NCBI RefSeq assembly: GCF_014651915.1
Contig: NZ_BMXU01000001.1
Location: forward strand, 186,001 to 250,000
Source: Parvularcula lutaonensis
GTDB taxonomy: Bacteria; Pseudomonadota; Alphaproteobacteria; Caulobacterales; Parvularculaceae
DNA length: 64,000 nt
Reading direction: 5' to 3'
Part shown: positions 36,807 through 45,878 of the stretch, one piece after another
How the letters are laid out: each line of letters opens with the position of its first letter
Position numbering within the stretch: the first letter of the stretch is position 1
Notes under the pieces: model-generated
Database searches by the model: none
Told to the model about the DNA's origin: nothing
The model's input: the letters and a program-made list of their open reading frames with translations, nothing else
Translations under genes and position numbers: made by a program

Positions 36807-37403
36807 ATGGAACTGTTTCCCGGCAACCGTCTAGTTCTCGCGACTCGCAATGAAGGAAAAGTGCGCGAGATGCAGCGGCTTCTCGAGGGGCGCGGCGTCG
36901 AGGTCACAACTGCGGCAGCGCTTGGTCTCCCTGAAGTGGAGGAGACGGGGACGAGTTTCGAAGAGAACGCAACCCTCAAGGCGGAAAGTGCGGTGAAGGC
37001 TTCAGGCTTTGCGGTGCTCGCCGATGATTCCGGCCTGTCCGCGGATGCTTTGGGCGGAGCGCCGGGGGTTTACTCGGCGGACTGGGGCGGGCCCGAGCGG
37101 GACTTCGGCAAGGCCATGGCGAGGCTTGGGCGCGAGGTGAAAGCCGCCGGCGACGATCGCGGAGCGAAATTCGTCAGCGTGCTGGTTCTTCTGTGGCCCG
37201 ATGGCCGCCGGGTCGAAGCGCGCGGCGAGGTGCGAGGGACGCTGGTCTTCCCGCCGCGGGGCGAGGGCGGCTTCGGCTACGACCCGTGTTTCATCCCCGA
37301 AGGCGAGGACCGGACGTTCGGCGAGATGGCTGCGGAGGAAAAGGCGCGGTTCTCCCATCGAAGCCGGGCGATGGAGGCCCTGATGAGGGAGCTTCTCGGG
37401 TGA
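36807..37403 (+). CDS. rdgB: dITP/XTP pyrophosphatase (Ham1 family)
   Basis: Removes deaminated purine nucleotides (dITP, XTP) from the pool. The 198 residues include LATRNEGKVREM for substrate binding, ADDSGLSADALGG and the C-terminal GFGYDPCFIP and FSHRSRAM signatures. The ATG has GGAAAGGA upstream. It overlaps hemW, whose GTG starts inside the last codons, so the pair is coupled. Confidence 0.96.
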   Translation: MELFPGNRLVLATRNEGKVREMQRLLEGRGVEVTTAAALGLPEVEETGTSFEENATLKAESAVKASGFAVLADDSGLSADALGGAPGVYSADWGGPERDFGKAMARLGREVKAAGDDRGAKFVSVLVLLWPDGRRVEARGEVRGTLVFPPRGEGGFGYDPCFIPEGEDRTFGEMAAEEKARFSHRSRAMEALMRELLG

Positions 37404-38542
37404 GGCCACTGGGGCTTTACGTCCATTGGCCCTATTGCGCACGGATTTGTCCGTATTGCGATTTTACCGTGGCGAAGGCGCGAGCCGTGGATGCCTCGGG
37501 CTGGAGCCGCGTGTTGATGGAAGACCTGAGACGGCTGGCAGCGATGACCGAGAGGCGGGCCCTGACCAGTGTCTACTTCGGTGGAGGGACGCCTTCACTC
37601 ATGCCGCTTTCGGTTGCCGGTGCGGTGCTTGAAGAGGCTGAGCGGCTTTTCGGGTTCACCGATGGAATCGAGCTGACTGTGGAGGCGAACCCGGACGATC
37701 TTTCCCTTCTCGAAGGTCTGGCCGGGGCCGGGTTCAACCGGCTTTCCCTTGGTGTGCAGAGTTTTGATGGTGGAGAGCTCGAATTTCTCGGCAGGATCCA
37801 TGACGGCCGGGAGGCCCGCGCCGCCGCGGACACCGCCTTGCGGCTGTTCCAGCGGGTCAGCCTGGACTTCATCTACGCTTTGCCCGAACAATCGCTTGGG
37901 GATTGGGAAAAAGCCTTGCGCGAGGCGGTAGAGGTCGGTGCGGGGCACCTCTCGCTTTACCAGTTGACGATCGAGCCCGACACGGCGTTCGGGAAGGCTG
38001 CCGAGCGGGGTAAGCTCGTTCCCGTGACGGATGATCGGTCTGCGGATTTCTACGAACTGACGCAGGATGTGACGGCGGATCTCGGCCTGCCGGCCTATGA
38101 GGTCTCGAATCACGCACGGGCGGGAGAGGAAGCCGTTCACAATGCGCTTTACTGGTGCGATGCGGAGTGGCTCGCGATCGGACCCGGAGCGCATGGACGG
38201 CTTGGCTCCCCCGAAGCGCGCCTCGCAACCGAAGGCATGAAGCGGATTTCGCAGTACACGTCGCTCACCGATGGTGAGAGAATTTCGATTTCTTCCCTGT
38301 CGCTAGCAGAGCATCGACTCGAGGTCCTGAGCGGAGGGCTGCGCCCGGTGAAGGGACTGGACCTTGCGCGCTTGGGGAGTGACGCGGAGGGGGTCCTTTC
38401 CCGAGCGAAACCTCTCATCGAACAAGGCTTTCTTTCCTTGGGTGGAGGGTATCTCGCGGCGAGTCAGGCAGGTCGGCCGCTGATTGATCAGCTTGCGCTG
38501 CTTCTTTCCGAAGGGCTTGCCGACCCGGCACCGGAGGCATAG
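37400..38542 (+). CDS. hemW: Radical SAM haem chaperone HemW
   Basis: A 380-residue radical SAM protein related to HemN but shorter. The cluster cysteines C13, C17 and C20 lie in [11 protein letters not shown]. HemW lacks the extra Cys of HemN and works as a haem-binding chaperone for respiratory proteins, not as coproporphyrinogen oxidase. GGGTPS and ANPDDL segments are typical. The GTG start overlaps the rdgB stop and has AGGGAG 8 nt upstream. The last 55 nt overlap the 3' end of the convergent histidine kinase. Confidence 0.95.
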   Translation: MRPLGLYVHWPYCARICPYCDFTVAKARAVDASGWSRVLMEDLRRLAAMTERRALTSVYFGGGTPSLMPLSVAGAVLEEAERLFGFTDGIELTVEANPDDLSLLEGLAGAGFNRLSLGVQSFDGGELEFLGRIHDGREARAAADTALRLFQRVSLDFIYALPEQSLGDWEKALREAVEVGAGHLSLYQLTIEPDTAFGKAAERGKLVPVTDDRSADFYELTQDVTADLGLPAYEVSNHARAGEEAVHNALYWCDAEWLAIGPGAHGRLGSPEARLATEGMKRISQYTSLTDGERISISSLSLAEHRLEVLSGGLRPVKGLDLARLGSDAEGVLSRAKPLIEQGFLSLGGGYLAASQAGRPLIDQLALLLSEGLADPAPEA

Positions 38543-40320
38543 CGGTCGATCAGGCCGAGAAGTTCTTTCGGTTCGAACGGCTTCGAAAGGAAATCATCCA
38601 TGCCCGCTGCAAAGCAGGCATCCTGGTCCTCCTGGAGGGCATTGGCCGTCAACGCGATGATGGGGACGCGCCTGCCGCGTTCCTCAGCGCGGATAGCCTT
38701 CGCCGCTTCGAGACCGCCCATGACAGGCATGTGCATGTCCATGAGCACGATATCGTAGCTCTTGGTGCGGACGGCCTCGACGGCGGCGGCGCCGTTCTCG
38801 ACGACGTGAAGGGAGTGGCCCCCGCGTTCGATGACGGCGCGCGCGAGGACAGCGTTGATTTCGTTGTCCTCCGCCAGCAGCACGTCGTAGGTCCGGTCAG
38901 ACCGTTTTGTCTTTTTCTCCTCCGCGGCGGCGCGGTCGAGTTCCTCCATCGTCAGGCTGAGATCTTCGCCCGAGAGAACGCGGTTGAAGCTCCGTTGGCG
39001 GATGGGCTTCGTAAGGTAGACGTCGAAGCCTTCCTGCATCACCTCTTCAACGCTCGATCTTTCGCTGGCCGGAAGGAGCAGGATGGCCCGCTCGGCGAGG
39101 GCGTTGGCTTCGGCGGCCTGCCTTGCGAAGGGATAGTCGCATAGGAACAGGCCGTTCCGCATACTGCGCAGGAGTGACGTTGCCTCCGCGAGATCGTGGG
39201 TGGTCTGGACTTCCTGCGCGCCGCCCATCCTCAGCTGGAGGCTGAGGGCGCGAGAGAGAACCGTGTTGTCGGTCAAGAGAACGACCTTGCTGTCGGCGAC
39301 GGGTTCCGGCCGCTTCTCGGGCGCAGCCTCAGCCACGCCGAAGGGCAGGGTCAGCATGAAAGTGCTGCCGACATTCTCTTCGCTCTCGACACGGATGGTT
39401 CCGCCCATCTTCTCCACGAGCTGCTTGACGATGGCGAGGCCCAGGCCGGTGCCTTCGATCGAACGCTCCTCCATCTTCTCGTCGCGCGAATAGGCATCGA
39501 AAAGGCGCGGCAGGAGCGTTTGCGGAATGCCAACGCCGGTATCGAGGACATCGATCGACAGCTCTGCATGGTCCTTCTCGATACGGAGCGCCTTGACAGT
39601 GATGATGACGCCGCCCTTGTCCGTGAACTTCACGGCATTGCCGACGAGATTGATCAGAAGCTGGCGTAGCTTCGAGACGTCGCCAGTCAGCTTCTTCGGC
39701 ACCCGCGGATGGACAAGGGCCGTGATCTCGATACCCTTCTCGATCGCCTTCGGGGCAAGGAGCTCGGCAACGTTTTCGCAGGCCGCGGCAGGGCTGAATG
39801 TCTCAATACGAAGCTTGGCACCATCGCTGTCGAGCTTGGCGTAGTCGAGGATTGCGTTGATCAGGTCGAGGAGCGCGTGGCCGCTCTGCTTGATGTTGCT
39901 GGCAAAGTTCGCCTGATTCGGATCGAGGCCGGTGTCCAGGAGCAGGTCCGCCATGCCGAGGATGCCATTGAGGGGCGTGCGCATTTCGTGGCTCATGGTG
40001 GCGAGGAATTGCAGCGTCCGCTCGGTGCCTCGCGCGGTCGTATCGCGCGGCTCGGCGGCGATGTGGACGACAACCCCGTCGGTGGGTTGCCCCGAGATCA
40101 CGCGGATCGTCCGTTCGCGACCATCGCGCTGAACTTGGAAGTGGTTGTCCCCGGTGGCGCGCCAACCGAATGGCAGACGCCTTTTCGCAAAGATGTCAGC
40201 GCGTTCGATGCCGAGAGCGGTGGCAGTACTGTTCGCGGCGAGGACGGCACCTGTCTTCGCGTCGGTGACGAAGGCTGCCACCGGAAGCGTCTCCAGATGC
40301 GCGTAAGCGCCATGTCCCAT
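38488..40320 (-). CDS. Soluble hybrid histidine kinase with two receiver domains
   Basis: A 610-residue cytosolic kinase without membrane helices. A short PAS-like sensor covers residues 1-95. HisKA has the phospho-acceptor H111 in [13 protein letters not shown], and the HATPase domain has DTGVGIP and GTGLGLAI. A first receiver-like domain (about 335-445) has a possible acceptor Asp in LFLCDYPF and Lys in LTKPIR. A canonical second receiver (about 470-590) has LMDMHMP and LSKPFEP. No Hpt domain is attached, so phosphate must go elsewhere. The start at ATG 40320 is preferred over a GTG at 40335. Its 3' end overlaps hemW by 55 nt in antisense. Confidence 0.92.
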   Translation of the reverse strand: MGHGAYAHLETLPVAAFVTDAKTGAVLAANSTATALGIERADIFAKRRLPFGWRATGDNHFQVQRDGRERTIRVISGQPTDGVVVHIAAEPRDTTARGTERTLQFLATMSHEMRTPLNGILGMADLLLDTGLDPNQANFASNIKQSGHALLDLINAILDYAKLDSDGAKLRIETFSPAAACENVAELLAPKAIEKGIEITALVHPRVPKKLTGDVSKLRQLLINLVGNAVKFTDKGGVIITVKALRIEKDHAELSIDVLDTGVGIPQTLLPRLFDAYSRDEKMEERSIEGTGLGLAIVKQLVEKMGGTIRVESEENVGSTFMLTLPFGVAEAAPEKRPEPVADSKVVLLTDNTVLSRALSLQLRMGGAQEVQTTHDLAEATSLLRSMRNGLFLCDYPFARQAAEANALAERAILLLPASERSSVEEVMQEGFDVYLTKPIRQRSFNRVLSGEDLSLTMEELDRAAAEEKKTKRSDRTYDVLLAEDNEINAVLARAVIERGGHSLHVVENGAAAVEAVRTKSYDIVLMDMHMPVMGGLEAAKAIRAEERGRRVPIIALTANALQEDQDACFAAGMDDFLSKPFEPKELLGLIDRYASGAGSASPSERSSAS

Positions 40321-40380
40321 ACCGCACCATCCCACAGCCGATGGTGGATAATGTCACAGAAAGGTTGCCCAGCCGTTGTC

Positions 40381-41880
40381 TCAGCATGCGGTCGGCGCGG
40401 TGGCCAAGGCGGGTTCCGGCCGCCGGAAGCTGATGGCTTCGGCAATGTGAACGCGCCGCAGGGCATCGGATCCCGAAAGATCGGCGAGGGTGCGGGCGAC
40501 GCGAAGGATTCTCGTATAACCGCGGGCCGAGAGATTCAGCTGCTCGCAGGCGCGCCGGAGGAGCTGGAGTCCGTCGCCATCAGGCACGGCGATGGCGGCG
40601 ATCTGTTTCTCATTCAGGTGCGCATTGATGGCGCCGCGCGCCTCCTGCACCTCACGGGCCCTGGCCACGCGGGCGGCGACGGTCGCGGTGTCTTCGCCCT
40701 CAGCGGGACTTGCAAGGTCGAGAGCGGAGACCGGCGGGGTTTCGATCGTGATATCCATGCGATCGAGGAAGGGGCCTGAAACGCGCGATTGGTATTTCGG
40801 CGCGCAACCCGCGCCGCGAATGCAGTTGGCACCACAGCGGCAGGGGTTCATGGCGGCCACGAGCTGGAAGCGCGCAGGATAGCGGACATGGGCGTTGGCC
40901 CTGGCGATGAGGATGTCCCCGGTTTCCAGCGGCTGACGGAGACTGTCTAGGACCTGGGCCGAGAATTCCGGCAGCTCATCGAGGAAGAGGACCCCGCGAT
41001 GGGCGAGGGACGCCTCACCGGGCTTTGCCCGCATTCCGCCGCCGACCATGGCCGCCATAGAGGCGGAATGGTGCGGTGCACGGAAGGGACGGACCCGGCT
41101 GAGGGTGCCGTTCTCGATCAATCCGGCAACGGATTGGATCATCGACACCTCGAGCATCTCTTCGGGGGAGAGGGGCGGCAGGAGGCCGGGCAGGCGGGAC
41201 GCGAGCATGCTCTTCCCGGAGCCCGGGGGACCGATCATCACCATGTTATGCCCGCCAGCGGCCGCGACTTCGAGGGCGCGGCGGGCGGTTTCCTGCCCCT
41301 TGACGTCGGCAAGGTCGGGAATGTCGGAGGGCTGGACCAGCTCCCCCGGCTTCGGTGCGGAGAGCACCTGCGTGCCTTTGAAGTGGTTGGCGAGCTGGAT
41401 GATGCTGGCAGCAGCGATGATCTGCGCATCGCCGCCGGCCCAGGCCGCTTCGGCGCCGGAGCTTTCCGCGCAGATGAGGCCGAGGTCAAGGCTGTTCGCT
41501 GCGACGGCGGCGGGCAGGGCGCCTGTGGTCTTGGCAATCGAACCATCAAGGCCAAGCTCGCCGATCACGGCCATGCCCTCGACAGCGTCGCGAGGGATGG
41601 CCCCCATTTCGGCCATCAGGGCGAGGGCGATCGGGAGGTCGAAATGGCTGCCTTCCTTCCTGAGGTCGGCGGGGGCGAGGTTCACGGTGATCCGCTTGGG
41701 CGGCAGGCCCAGACCGATGGCCGAGAAGGCGGCGGAGATCCGGTCCTTGGCCTCGCTGACCGATTTGTCCGGCAAGCCGACGATGACAAAGGTGGGCTGG
41801 CCGCCGGTCAGGTGCGCCTGCACCGTGACAGGTCGGGCTTCGACGCCTTCAAAGGCGAAGCTGGTGACCTCAGCGACCAT
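40381..41880 (-). CDS. comM: YifB/ComM family Mg-chelatase-like AAA+ helicase
   Basis: ComM is a hexameric helicase that promotes branch migration during natural transformation in Vibrio; it is widespread in non-competent bacteria too. The 499 residues have the N-terminal ChlI-like domain (AEVTSFAFEGVEARPVTV), Walker A GPPGSGKSMLASR, Walker B GVLFLDELPEF and the C-terminal Mg_chelatase_C domain. GAAGGGAGC precedes the ATG. An exact alphaproteobacterial LexA box lies 35-49 nt upstream, so expression is probably DNA-damage inducible. Confidence 0.95.
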   Translation of the reverse strand: MVAEVTSFAFEGVEARPVTVQAHLTGGQPTFVIVGLPDKSVSEAKDRISAAFSAIGLGLPPKRITVNLAPADLRKEGSHFDLPIALALMAEMGAIPRDAVEGMAVIGELGLDGSIAKTTGALPAAVAANSLDLGLICAESSGAEAAWAGGDAQIIAAASIIQLANHFKGTQVLSAPKPGELVQPSDIPDLADVKGQETARRALEVAAAGGHNMVMIGPPGSGKSMLASRLPGLLPPLSPEEMLEVSMIQSVAGLIENGTLSRVRPFRAPHHSASMAAMVGGGMRAKPGEASLAHRGVLFLDELPEFSAQVLDSLRQPLETGDILIARANAHVRYPARFQLVAAMNPCRCGANCIRGAGCAPKYQSRVSGPFLDRMDITIETPPVSALDLASPAEGEDTATVAARVARAREVQEARGAINAHLNEKQIAAIAVPDGDGLQLLRRACEQLNLSARGYTRILRVARTLADLSGSDALRRVHIAEAISFRRPEPALATAPTAC

Positions 41881-41914
41881 GCCGCTCCCTTCGTTCCCGC
41901 AAGACGCGTCGCAG

Positions 41915-41929
41915 GAACGAAAAAAGAAC
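41915..41929 (-). promoter_or_regulatory. LexA (SOS) box upstream of comM
   Basis: GAAC-GAAAAAA-GAAC exactly matches the alphaproteobacterial LexA consensus, the direct repeat GTTC-N7-GTTC read on either strand. It lies 35-49 nt before the comM ATG. A -10-like TATACT (leftward) occurs at 41955-41960, which would put the box just downstream of the transcription start as a roadblock site. Confidence 0.7.
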
Positions 41930-42087
41930 GCAAGGATCTTTTGCAGCTGAAAACAGTATAACTATCAGTCGAATGGCTTGCCGCTTGCAGATATTGCTTG
42001 ACCATTGCGTCGCGCCGGGGTCGGGCAGGCCGTCATTTGCACCGGGTCGGCTTGCTGCGCGTTCCCATGCGATGTCGATCGCTGTCC

Positions 42088-42837
42088 CTAGCGTCCGAAG
42101 CCTGACAACCGTTCGGCTGTATCCGTGATTGCCTCGTAGTCCCGCGCGACTTCTTCTGCGAGAGCCTCTTCCAGAGGCCGGTTCTCCATCGCAAGTGTGA
42201 AAAGGTCCTTATACGCAGCAATGGCACCGGGAGAGTTGGCGGCGATCCGCTTCGCCATGTCGAGAACGGCTGCTTCGAGATCTCCGGCAGTGTTGTAGCT
42301 ATAGTTGGCAAGGCCCCACGCTGCCGCTTCCCTGCCGGTAAATGTCCGTGCGGTGAAGGATAGCTCGCGAGCACGACGGATGCCGACGGCCGTGGGTAGC
42401 ATCTGGCTCATCCCCCATGTCGGACGGATGCCGAACTTGGCATGGGTATCGCCGAACCTGGTGTCGTCCGTAGTCAGGATGAAATCGCAGTGGAGTGCGA
42501 TCTCGAGAGCGCCGGTGAAGCAAGCGCCGTGGACCTGCGCGATGACCGGGACGCTCGTGCGCCTGACGGCTGCTGCGGCTTCGGCGGCGGGGCCATCGAA
42601 GACGCCGCCGACCCGACCGTGTTCGAGCGTCGCTTTCTGGAGGACCTTGAGGTCGACGCCGGCGGAGAATGCGCGGCCTGCGCCCTTGAGGATGATGACC
42701 CGCGCGGTGTTCGATGCTTCGGCGAGGGCGTTGACGAGCGCTTCGAGCATGGTCGGCGTGAAGGCGTTCATCGCATCGGGGCGATGGAGGGTGATGGTCG
42801 TGATACCGTCCTCGGTATCGGTCAGGATTTCACTCAT
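42088..42837 (-). CDS. Crotonase superfamily protein (enoyl-CoA hydratase-like)
   Basis: A 249-residue crotonase-fold acyl-CoA enzyme. The oxyanion loop GAGRAFSAGVDL and the second loop GACFTGALEIALHCD are present, with E112 at the first catalytic Glu. At the second catalytic Glu of hydratases (PExKxG) the sequence is THAKFG, with H132 in its place. So hydratase activity is doubtful; isomerase, hydrolase or non-catalytic acyl-CoA binding are alternatives. GGAGG precedes the ATG. It lies 19 nt after gshB on the same strand. Confidence 0.85.
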   Translation of the reverse strand: MSEILTDTEDGITTITLHRPDAMNAFTPTMLEALVNALAEASNTARVIILKGAGRAFSAGVDLKVLQKATLEHGRVGGVFDGPAAEAAAAVRRTSVPVIAQVHGACFTGALEIALHCDFILTTDDTRFGDTHAKFGIRPTWGMSQMLPTAVGIRRARELSFTARTFTGREAAAWGLANYSYNTAGDLEAAVLDMAKRIAANSPGAIAAYKDLFTLAMENRPLEEALAEEVARDYEAITDTAERLSGFGR

Positions 42838-42856
42838 CAGGTCCTCCGTACAGGGT

Positions 42857-43798
42857 CTAGCTGGTTTCCTTCTCGCACCAGTCCCAGAACATCTCGGCGA
42901 CGTCATTGCCGCCAAACCGCTTGAGCTCGCGGATGCCGGTCGGGCTGGTGACATTGATTTCGGTCAGCATACCGCCGATTACGTCGATCCCGGTGAGGAC
43001 GAGACGGCGCTCTTTCAGTGCGGGCGCGATGGTGGCGCAGATTTCAAGGTCGCGCTCGGTGAGCTCGGAAGGCTCGGCCCGTCCGCCGACATGCATGTTG
43101 CTTCGTGCTTCGCCATCCGCAGGGACACGGTTGATGGCGCCGACGGGCTCGCCGTCGAGGAGGATGACGCGCTTGTCGCCGCCGCGGACCTCCTTGAGAT
43201 AGGCTTGCGCGATGATCGGCAGGCTCCGTGGCTGGCCAAGGAACATCTCCAGCAGCGAGCTGAAGTTCTCGTCGTCCGACCGGACACGGAAGACCCCTGC
43301 GCCGCCATTGCCATAGAGGGGCTTGAGAATGATGTCCTCGTGCTTGTCGCGGAAGGCGCGAATGGCTTCCTCGTCGGAGGTGACGAGGGTGGGGGGCATC
43401 AGCTCCGGATAGTCCATGACGAAGAGCTTCTCCGGCGCGCTTCGGATCTCTGCCGGGTCATTCAGCACCAGGACGTTTTCGGGAAGCTTTTCGAGGATAT
43501 AGCAGGCGGTCATGTAGACCATGTCGAAGGGTGGGTCCTGGCGGATCAGGACGACGTCCATGCCTGCAAGATCGAGAATCTCCTCCTCGCCAAGGCGCAC
43601 GTGATCGCCCTGCTCGTCCTTGAGGTCGAACAGGCGCCGGCCACGGGCGCTGACGTGGTTACCGTCAAGTCGCAAATGCTCCGGCTGGTACTCCCACAGG
43701 TCGTGGCCGCGCGCCTGTGCCGCGAGGGCAAGGGCGAAAGTGGTGTCCCCGCGGACCGTCAGGCTACGGAACGGATCGGTCTGGATGGCGATTTTCAT
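42857..43798 (-). CDS. gshB: Glutathione synthetase
   Basis: Adds glycine to gamma-glutamylcysteine with ATP. The 313-residue ATP-grasp enzyme shows MKIAIQTDPF at the start, IRQDPPFDMVYMTACY, KPLYGNGGAGVFR and the C-terminal NVTSPTGIREL, all diagnostic. The ATG at 43798 gives the normal length. Its product supports the glutathione-dependent formaldehyde pathway encoded at 4305-8072. A 52-aa membrane ORF ends 10 nt upstream, so the locus is dense and probably co-transcribed. Confidence 0.96.
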   Translation of the reverse strand: MKIAIQTDPFRSLTVRGDTTFALALAAQARGHDLWEYQPEHLRLDGNHVSARGRRLFDLKDEQGDHVRLGEEEILDLAGMDVVLIRQDPPFDMVYMTACYILEKLPENVLVLNDPAEIRSAPEKLFVMDYPELMPPTLVTSDEEAIRAFRDKHEDIILKPLYGNGGAGVFRVRSDDENFSSLLEMFLGQPRSLPIIAQAYLKEVRGGDKRVILLDGEPVGAINRVPADGEARSNMHVGGRAEPSELTERDLEICATIAPALKERRLVLTGIDVIGGMLTEINVTSPTGIRELKRFGGNDVAEMFWDWCEKETS

Positions 43799-43808
43799 GG
43801 CAGTCTCG

Positions 43809-43967
43809 CTAGTCGCGCGGTGAGAAGATAAGCCCGAAAAGCGAGCTGGCGACTGCAAGCCACGCGCCGGGCGGCGGCGGGACCTGCAGCACGAGGAAGA
43901 AATAGGCGATCGAAGCCGTGGAAAGGAACAAGCCGATCAGCAGCAGGACCCGGACGATCCTGTACAT
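43809..43967 (-). CDS. Small membrane protein, 52 aa
   Basis: A short ORF coding for one long hydrophobic helix or hairpin. It starts MYRIVRVLLLIGLF, continues through IAYFFLVLQV, has a PPPPGAW turn and a second hydrophobic stretch (LAVASSLFGLIF). The ATG overlaps the TGA of the upstream BON lipoprotein gene as TGATG, so translation is coupled. The protein fills the gap to gshB exactly, with 10 nt left. No family is recognised. The coupling and the clean hydrophobic pattern support a real gene. Confidence 0.65.
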   Translation of the reverse strand: MYRIVRVLLLIGLFLSTASIAYFFLVLQVPPPPGAWLAVASSLFGLIFSPRD

Positions 43968-44515
43968 CACCGGGCGCGATCGCTGCGGCGCGGATCCCTG
44001 AGATAGATGACGTGGCTGACCACTTCCTTCACGCCGTCGATGGCCTGGGCCTGCCCCGTGACCCGGCGCAGCTCGTTCGGCCCTTGGGCGACGCCGAGGA
44101 GGTAGACCGTACCGCGGCTGACGAGCACGCGGTAATTGCCCGCCTTCACGCCTGTGTCGGCGATGAGGGCTGTCTCCAGCTTCTGGTCTATCCAGCCATC
44201 CTTCGTTCCTTGCCCGATGCTGGTCTTGGGCAGGACTTGCAGTTCGTTGATGACCTCGCGGACCTGCGGGATCTTGCGGGCTTTTTCTTCAATGATGATG
44301 GCGTCGCCTTCGGACCGGACCGTGCCGGTCAGGAGGAGACGGCCTTCGAAGATCGTCATGTCAATGTCGGAGGTATCTGCCTCGCGGTCGAAGAGGAGCT
44401 TCGTCTTGAGGTTCACGCTGGCGGCGGAATCATCGAGCCGGTCGCCTAGCGTGCGATTCTGCGCGCAGGCGGCAAGGAGCAGGACAGAAGCGACGAGAGC
44501 AATACGGCGCAGCAT
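43967..44515 (-). CDS. BON-domain outer-membrane lipoprotein (DolP/YraP-like)
   Basis: A 182-residue lipoprotein. The signal peptide MLRRIALVASVLLLAAC ends in a lipobox (LAAC). Two BON domains follow, at about residues 30-95 and 105-170, the layout of DolP (YraP), which binds anionic lipids and supports outer-membrane integrity. The start at 44515 has GGAGAA upstream. The neighbours rsmI, yraN and the divergent LpoA-like gene match the E. coli yraL-yraM-yraN-yraP locus, which strengthens the assignment. Confidence 0.88.
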   Translation of the reverse strand: MLRRIALVASVLLLAACAQNRTLGDRLDDSAASVNLKTKLLFDREADTSDIDMTIFEGRLLLTGTVRSEGDAIIIEEKARKIPQVREVINELQVLPKTSIGQGTKDGWIDQKLETALIADTGVKAGNYRVLVSRGTVYLLGVAQGPNELRRVTGQAQAIDGVKEVVSHVIYLRDPRRSDRAR

Positions 44516-44578
44516 GGAAGGTTCTCCTTCGGAAGGCGCGCCTAACTTATGGAGCGTCGCCTCGGGTTCCAATGCCTT

Positions 44579-44944
44579 TTAGCGGAAGGCATCGCGGATA
44601 TGCCTGATTCCCCGCGGGCTGACGGCAACAATGTCGTAACGCAACGGAAGATCGGTGCGCAGGGCTTTTCGAGCGAGGTAGGCATCGGCGGCCGCGCGGA
44701 TGCGGGCGGCGTTTCGCGGGGTGACGGCGAGGCGGGCCTCTTCGAGGGTCCTGCGAAGCTTCACCTCGACGAAGACAAGCGTGCCGGCTTTGCGGGTGAC
44801 GAGGTCGATCTCCCCGCCCCTGGCCACGAATCGCTGGGCGAGGAGCCGGTAGCCCTTCGCCACCAAGAAAAGGGCGGCAAGTGTCTCGGCGAGGCGTCCC
44901 GCCTTCTCGGCGCTACGCCTCCTTGAGCTCGAGGGCGCGGGCAT
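44579..44944 (-). CDS. yraN: UPF0102/YraN family nuclease-fold protein
   Basis: A 121-residue protein with the YraN signatures: AETLAALFLVAKGYRLLAQRF, split here as AETLAALFLVAKGYRLL, then GGEIDLVTR and FVEVKLRR. These form a PD-(D/E)xK core with E, D and ExK present. The cellular role is unknown; a Holliday-junction-resolvase-like fold is inferred. The start at 44944 has AAGGAG upstream and overlaps the rsmI end by 32 nt. Confidence 0.93.
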   Translation of the reverse strand: MPAPSSSRRRSAEKAGRLAETLAALFLVAKGYRLLAQRFVARGGEIDLVTRKAGTLVFVEVKLRRTLEEARLAVTPRNAARIRAAADAYLARKALRTDLPLRYDIVAVSPRGIRHIRDAFR

Positions 44945-45746
44945 AGCACTCCTTCTTGGGCTTGCCGGTGATTTCGGCGGCGGTTTTCGCGGCCTCGCGG
45001 ACGCTTTCTGTCTTGAGGAGGCGGCGGAGGGTCTCGTCGAGGTCCGGGCCTTCAGCGGCGGAGGCCGGATGGATGATGAGGACGATCTCGCCTTTCGGCG
45101 CGGCCTTTTCATACTGCGCTGCGAGTTCGGCAGCGTCGCCTTCGGCGATCTCCTCATGCAGCTTGGTCAGCTCGCGGGCCACGGCCACGGTTCGGGGGCC
45201 GAGGGTCTCGGCCAGGGCGGCAAGGGTCGCGGCAAGGCGAGGGCCTGATTCGTAGAGCACGAGGGTTTCGGGGCGGCCTGACAGCTCTTCGAAGAAACTG
45301 CGAATCTGTCCGGGTCCTTTGGGCGGGAAACCGAGGAAGGTGAAACGGTCCGTGGGTGCGCCTGCGATGGAGAGAGCGGCCGTCAGGGCGCTCGGTCCGG
45401 GCAAGGCGTAGACCTTGTGGCCCGCGTCCCTCGCCTCGCGGACGATGCGGTAACCGGGGTCGGAGATGAGCGGCGTGCCTGCGTCGGACACAAGGACGAT
45501 GGCAGCCCCCGAAGCGAGTTCGCTGAGGATCTGGGGGCGGACCTCGGCGGCGTTGTGTTCATGGTAGGGGAGAAGCGGCCGCTTGGGAATGCCAAGGACA
45601 TTCAGTAGCTTGCCCGTGATGCGCGTGTCCTCGCAAAGGATGCGGTCGGCCTGCGCCAGGGCATCGATCACCCGCTTGGTGATGTCCCCCAGATTGCCGA
45701 TCGGCGTCGCGGCGACATGAAGGCCCGGCTGCAGCTTTTTCTCCAT
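44913..45746 (-). CDS. rsmI: 16S rRNA (cytidine-1402-2'-O)-methyltransferase
   Basis: RsmI methylates the ribose of C1402 in the ribosomal P site. The 277 residues have the tetrapyrrole-methylase fold with ATPIGNLGDIT, EDTRITGKLL, LVSDAGTPLISDPG and FLGFPPKG. It heads the leftward group rsmI-yraN-BON-small ORF. It is divergent from the LpoA-like gene with 132 nt between the starts. Confidence 0.96.
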   Translation of the reverse strand: MEKKLQPGLHVAATPIGNLGDITKRVIDALAQADRILCEDTRITGKLLNVLGIPKRPLLPYHEHNAAEVRPQILSELASGAAIVLVSDAGTPLISDPGYRIVREARDAGHKVYALPGPSALTAALSIAGAPTDRFTFLGFPPKGPGQIRSFFEELSGRPETLVLYESGPRLAATLAALAETLGPRTVAVARELTKLHEEIAEGDAAELAAQYEKAAPKGEIVLIIHPASAAEGPDLDETLRRLLKTESVREAAKTAAEITGKPKKECYARALELKEA

Positions 45747-45878
45747 AGGGCTTGGGGCTGCGCGGTTCAGGACGCTTCGTCAACGGCTTTGCCGGTGGTT
45801 GGGCAGGAGCGATGCCCGCCCTAGTGTGTTGTGACTGTCGCACAGGCCCGGTATGGCTTCAGGCAGGGAGTTCCTCCG

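Noticed and set aside
41048-41950. 300-aa rightward frame opposite comM
   Set aside because: Shadow of the comM coding strand; it has no domain and would also cover the SOS box.
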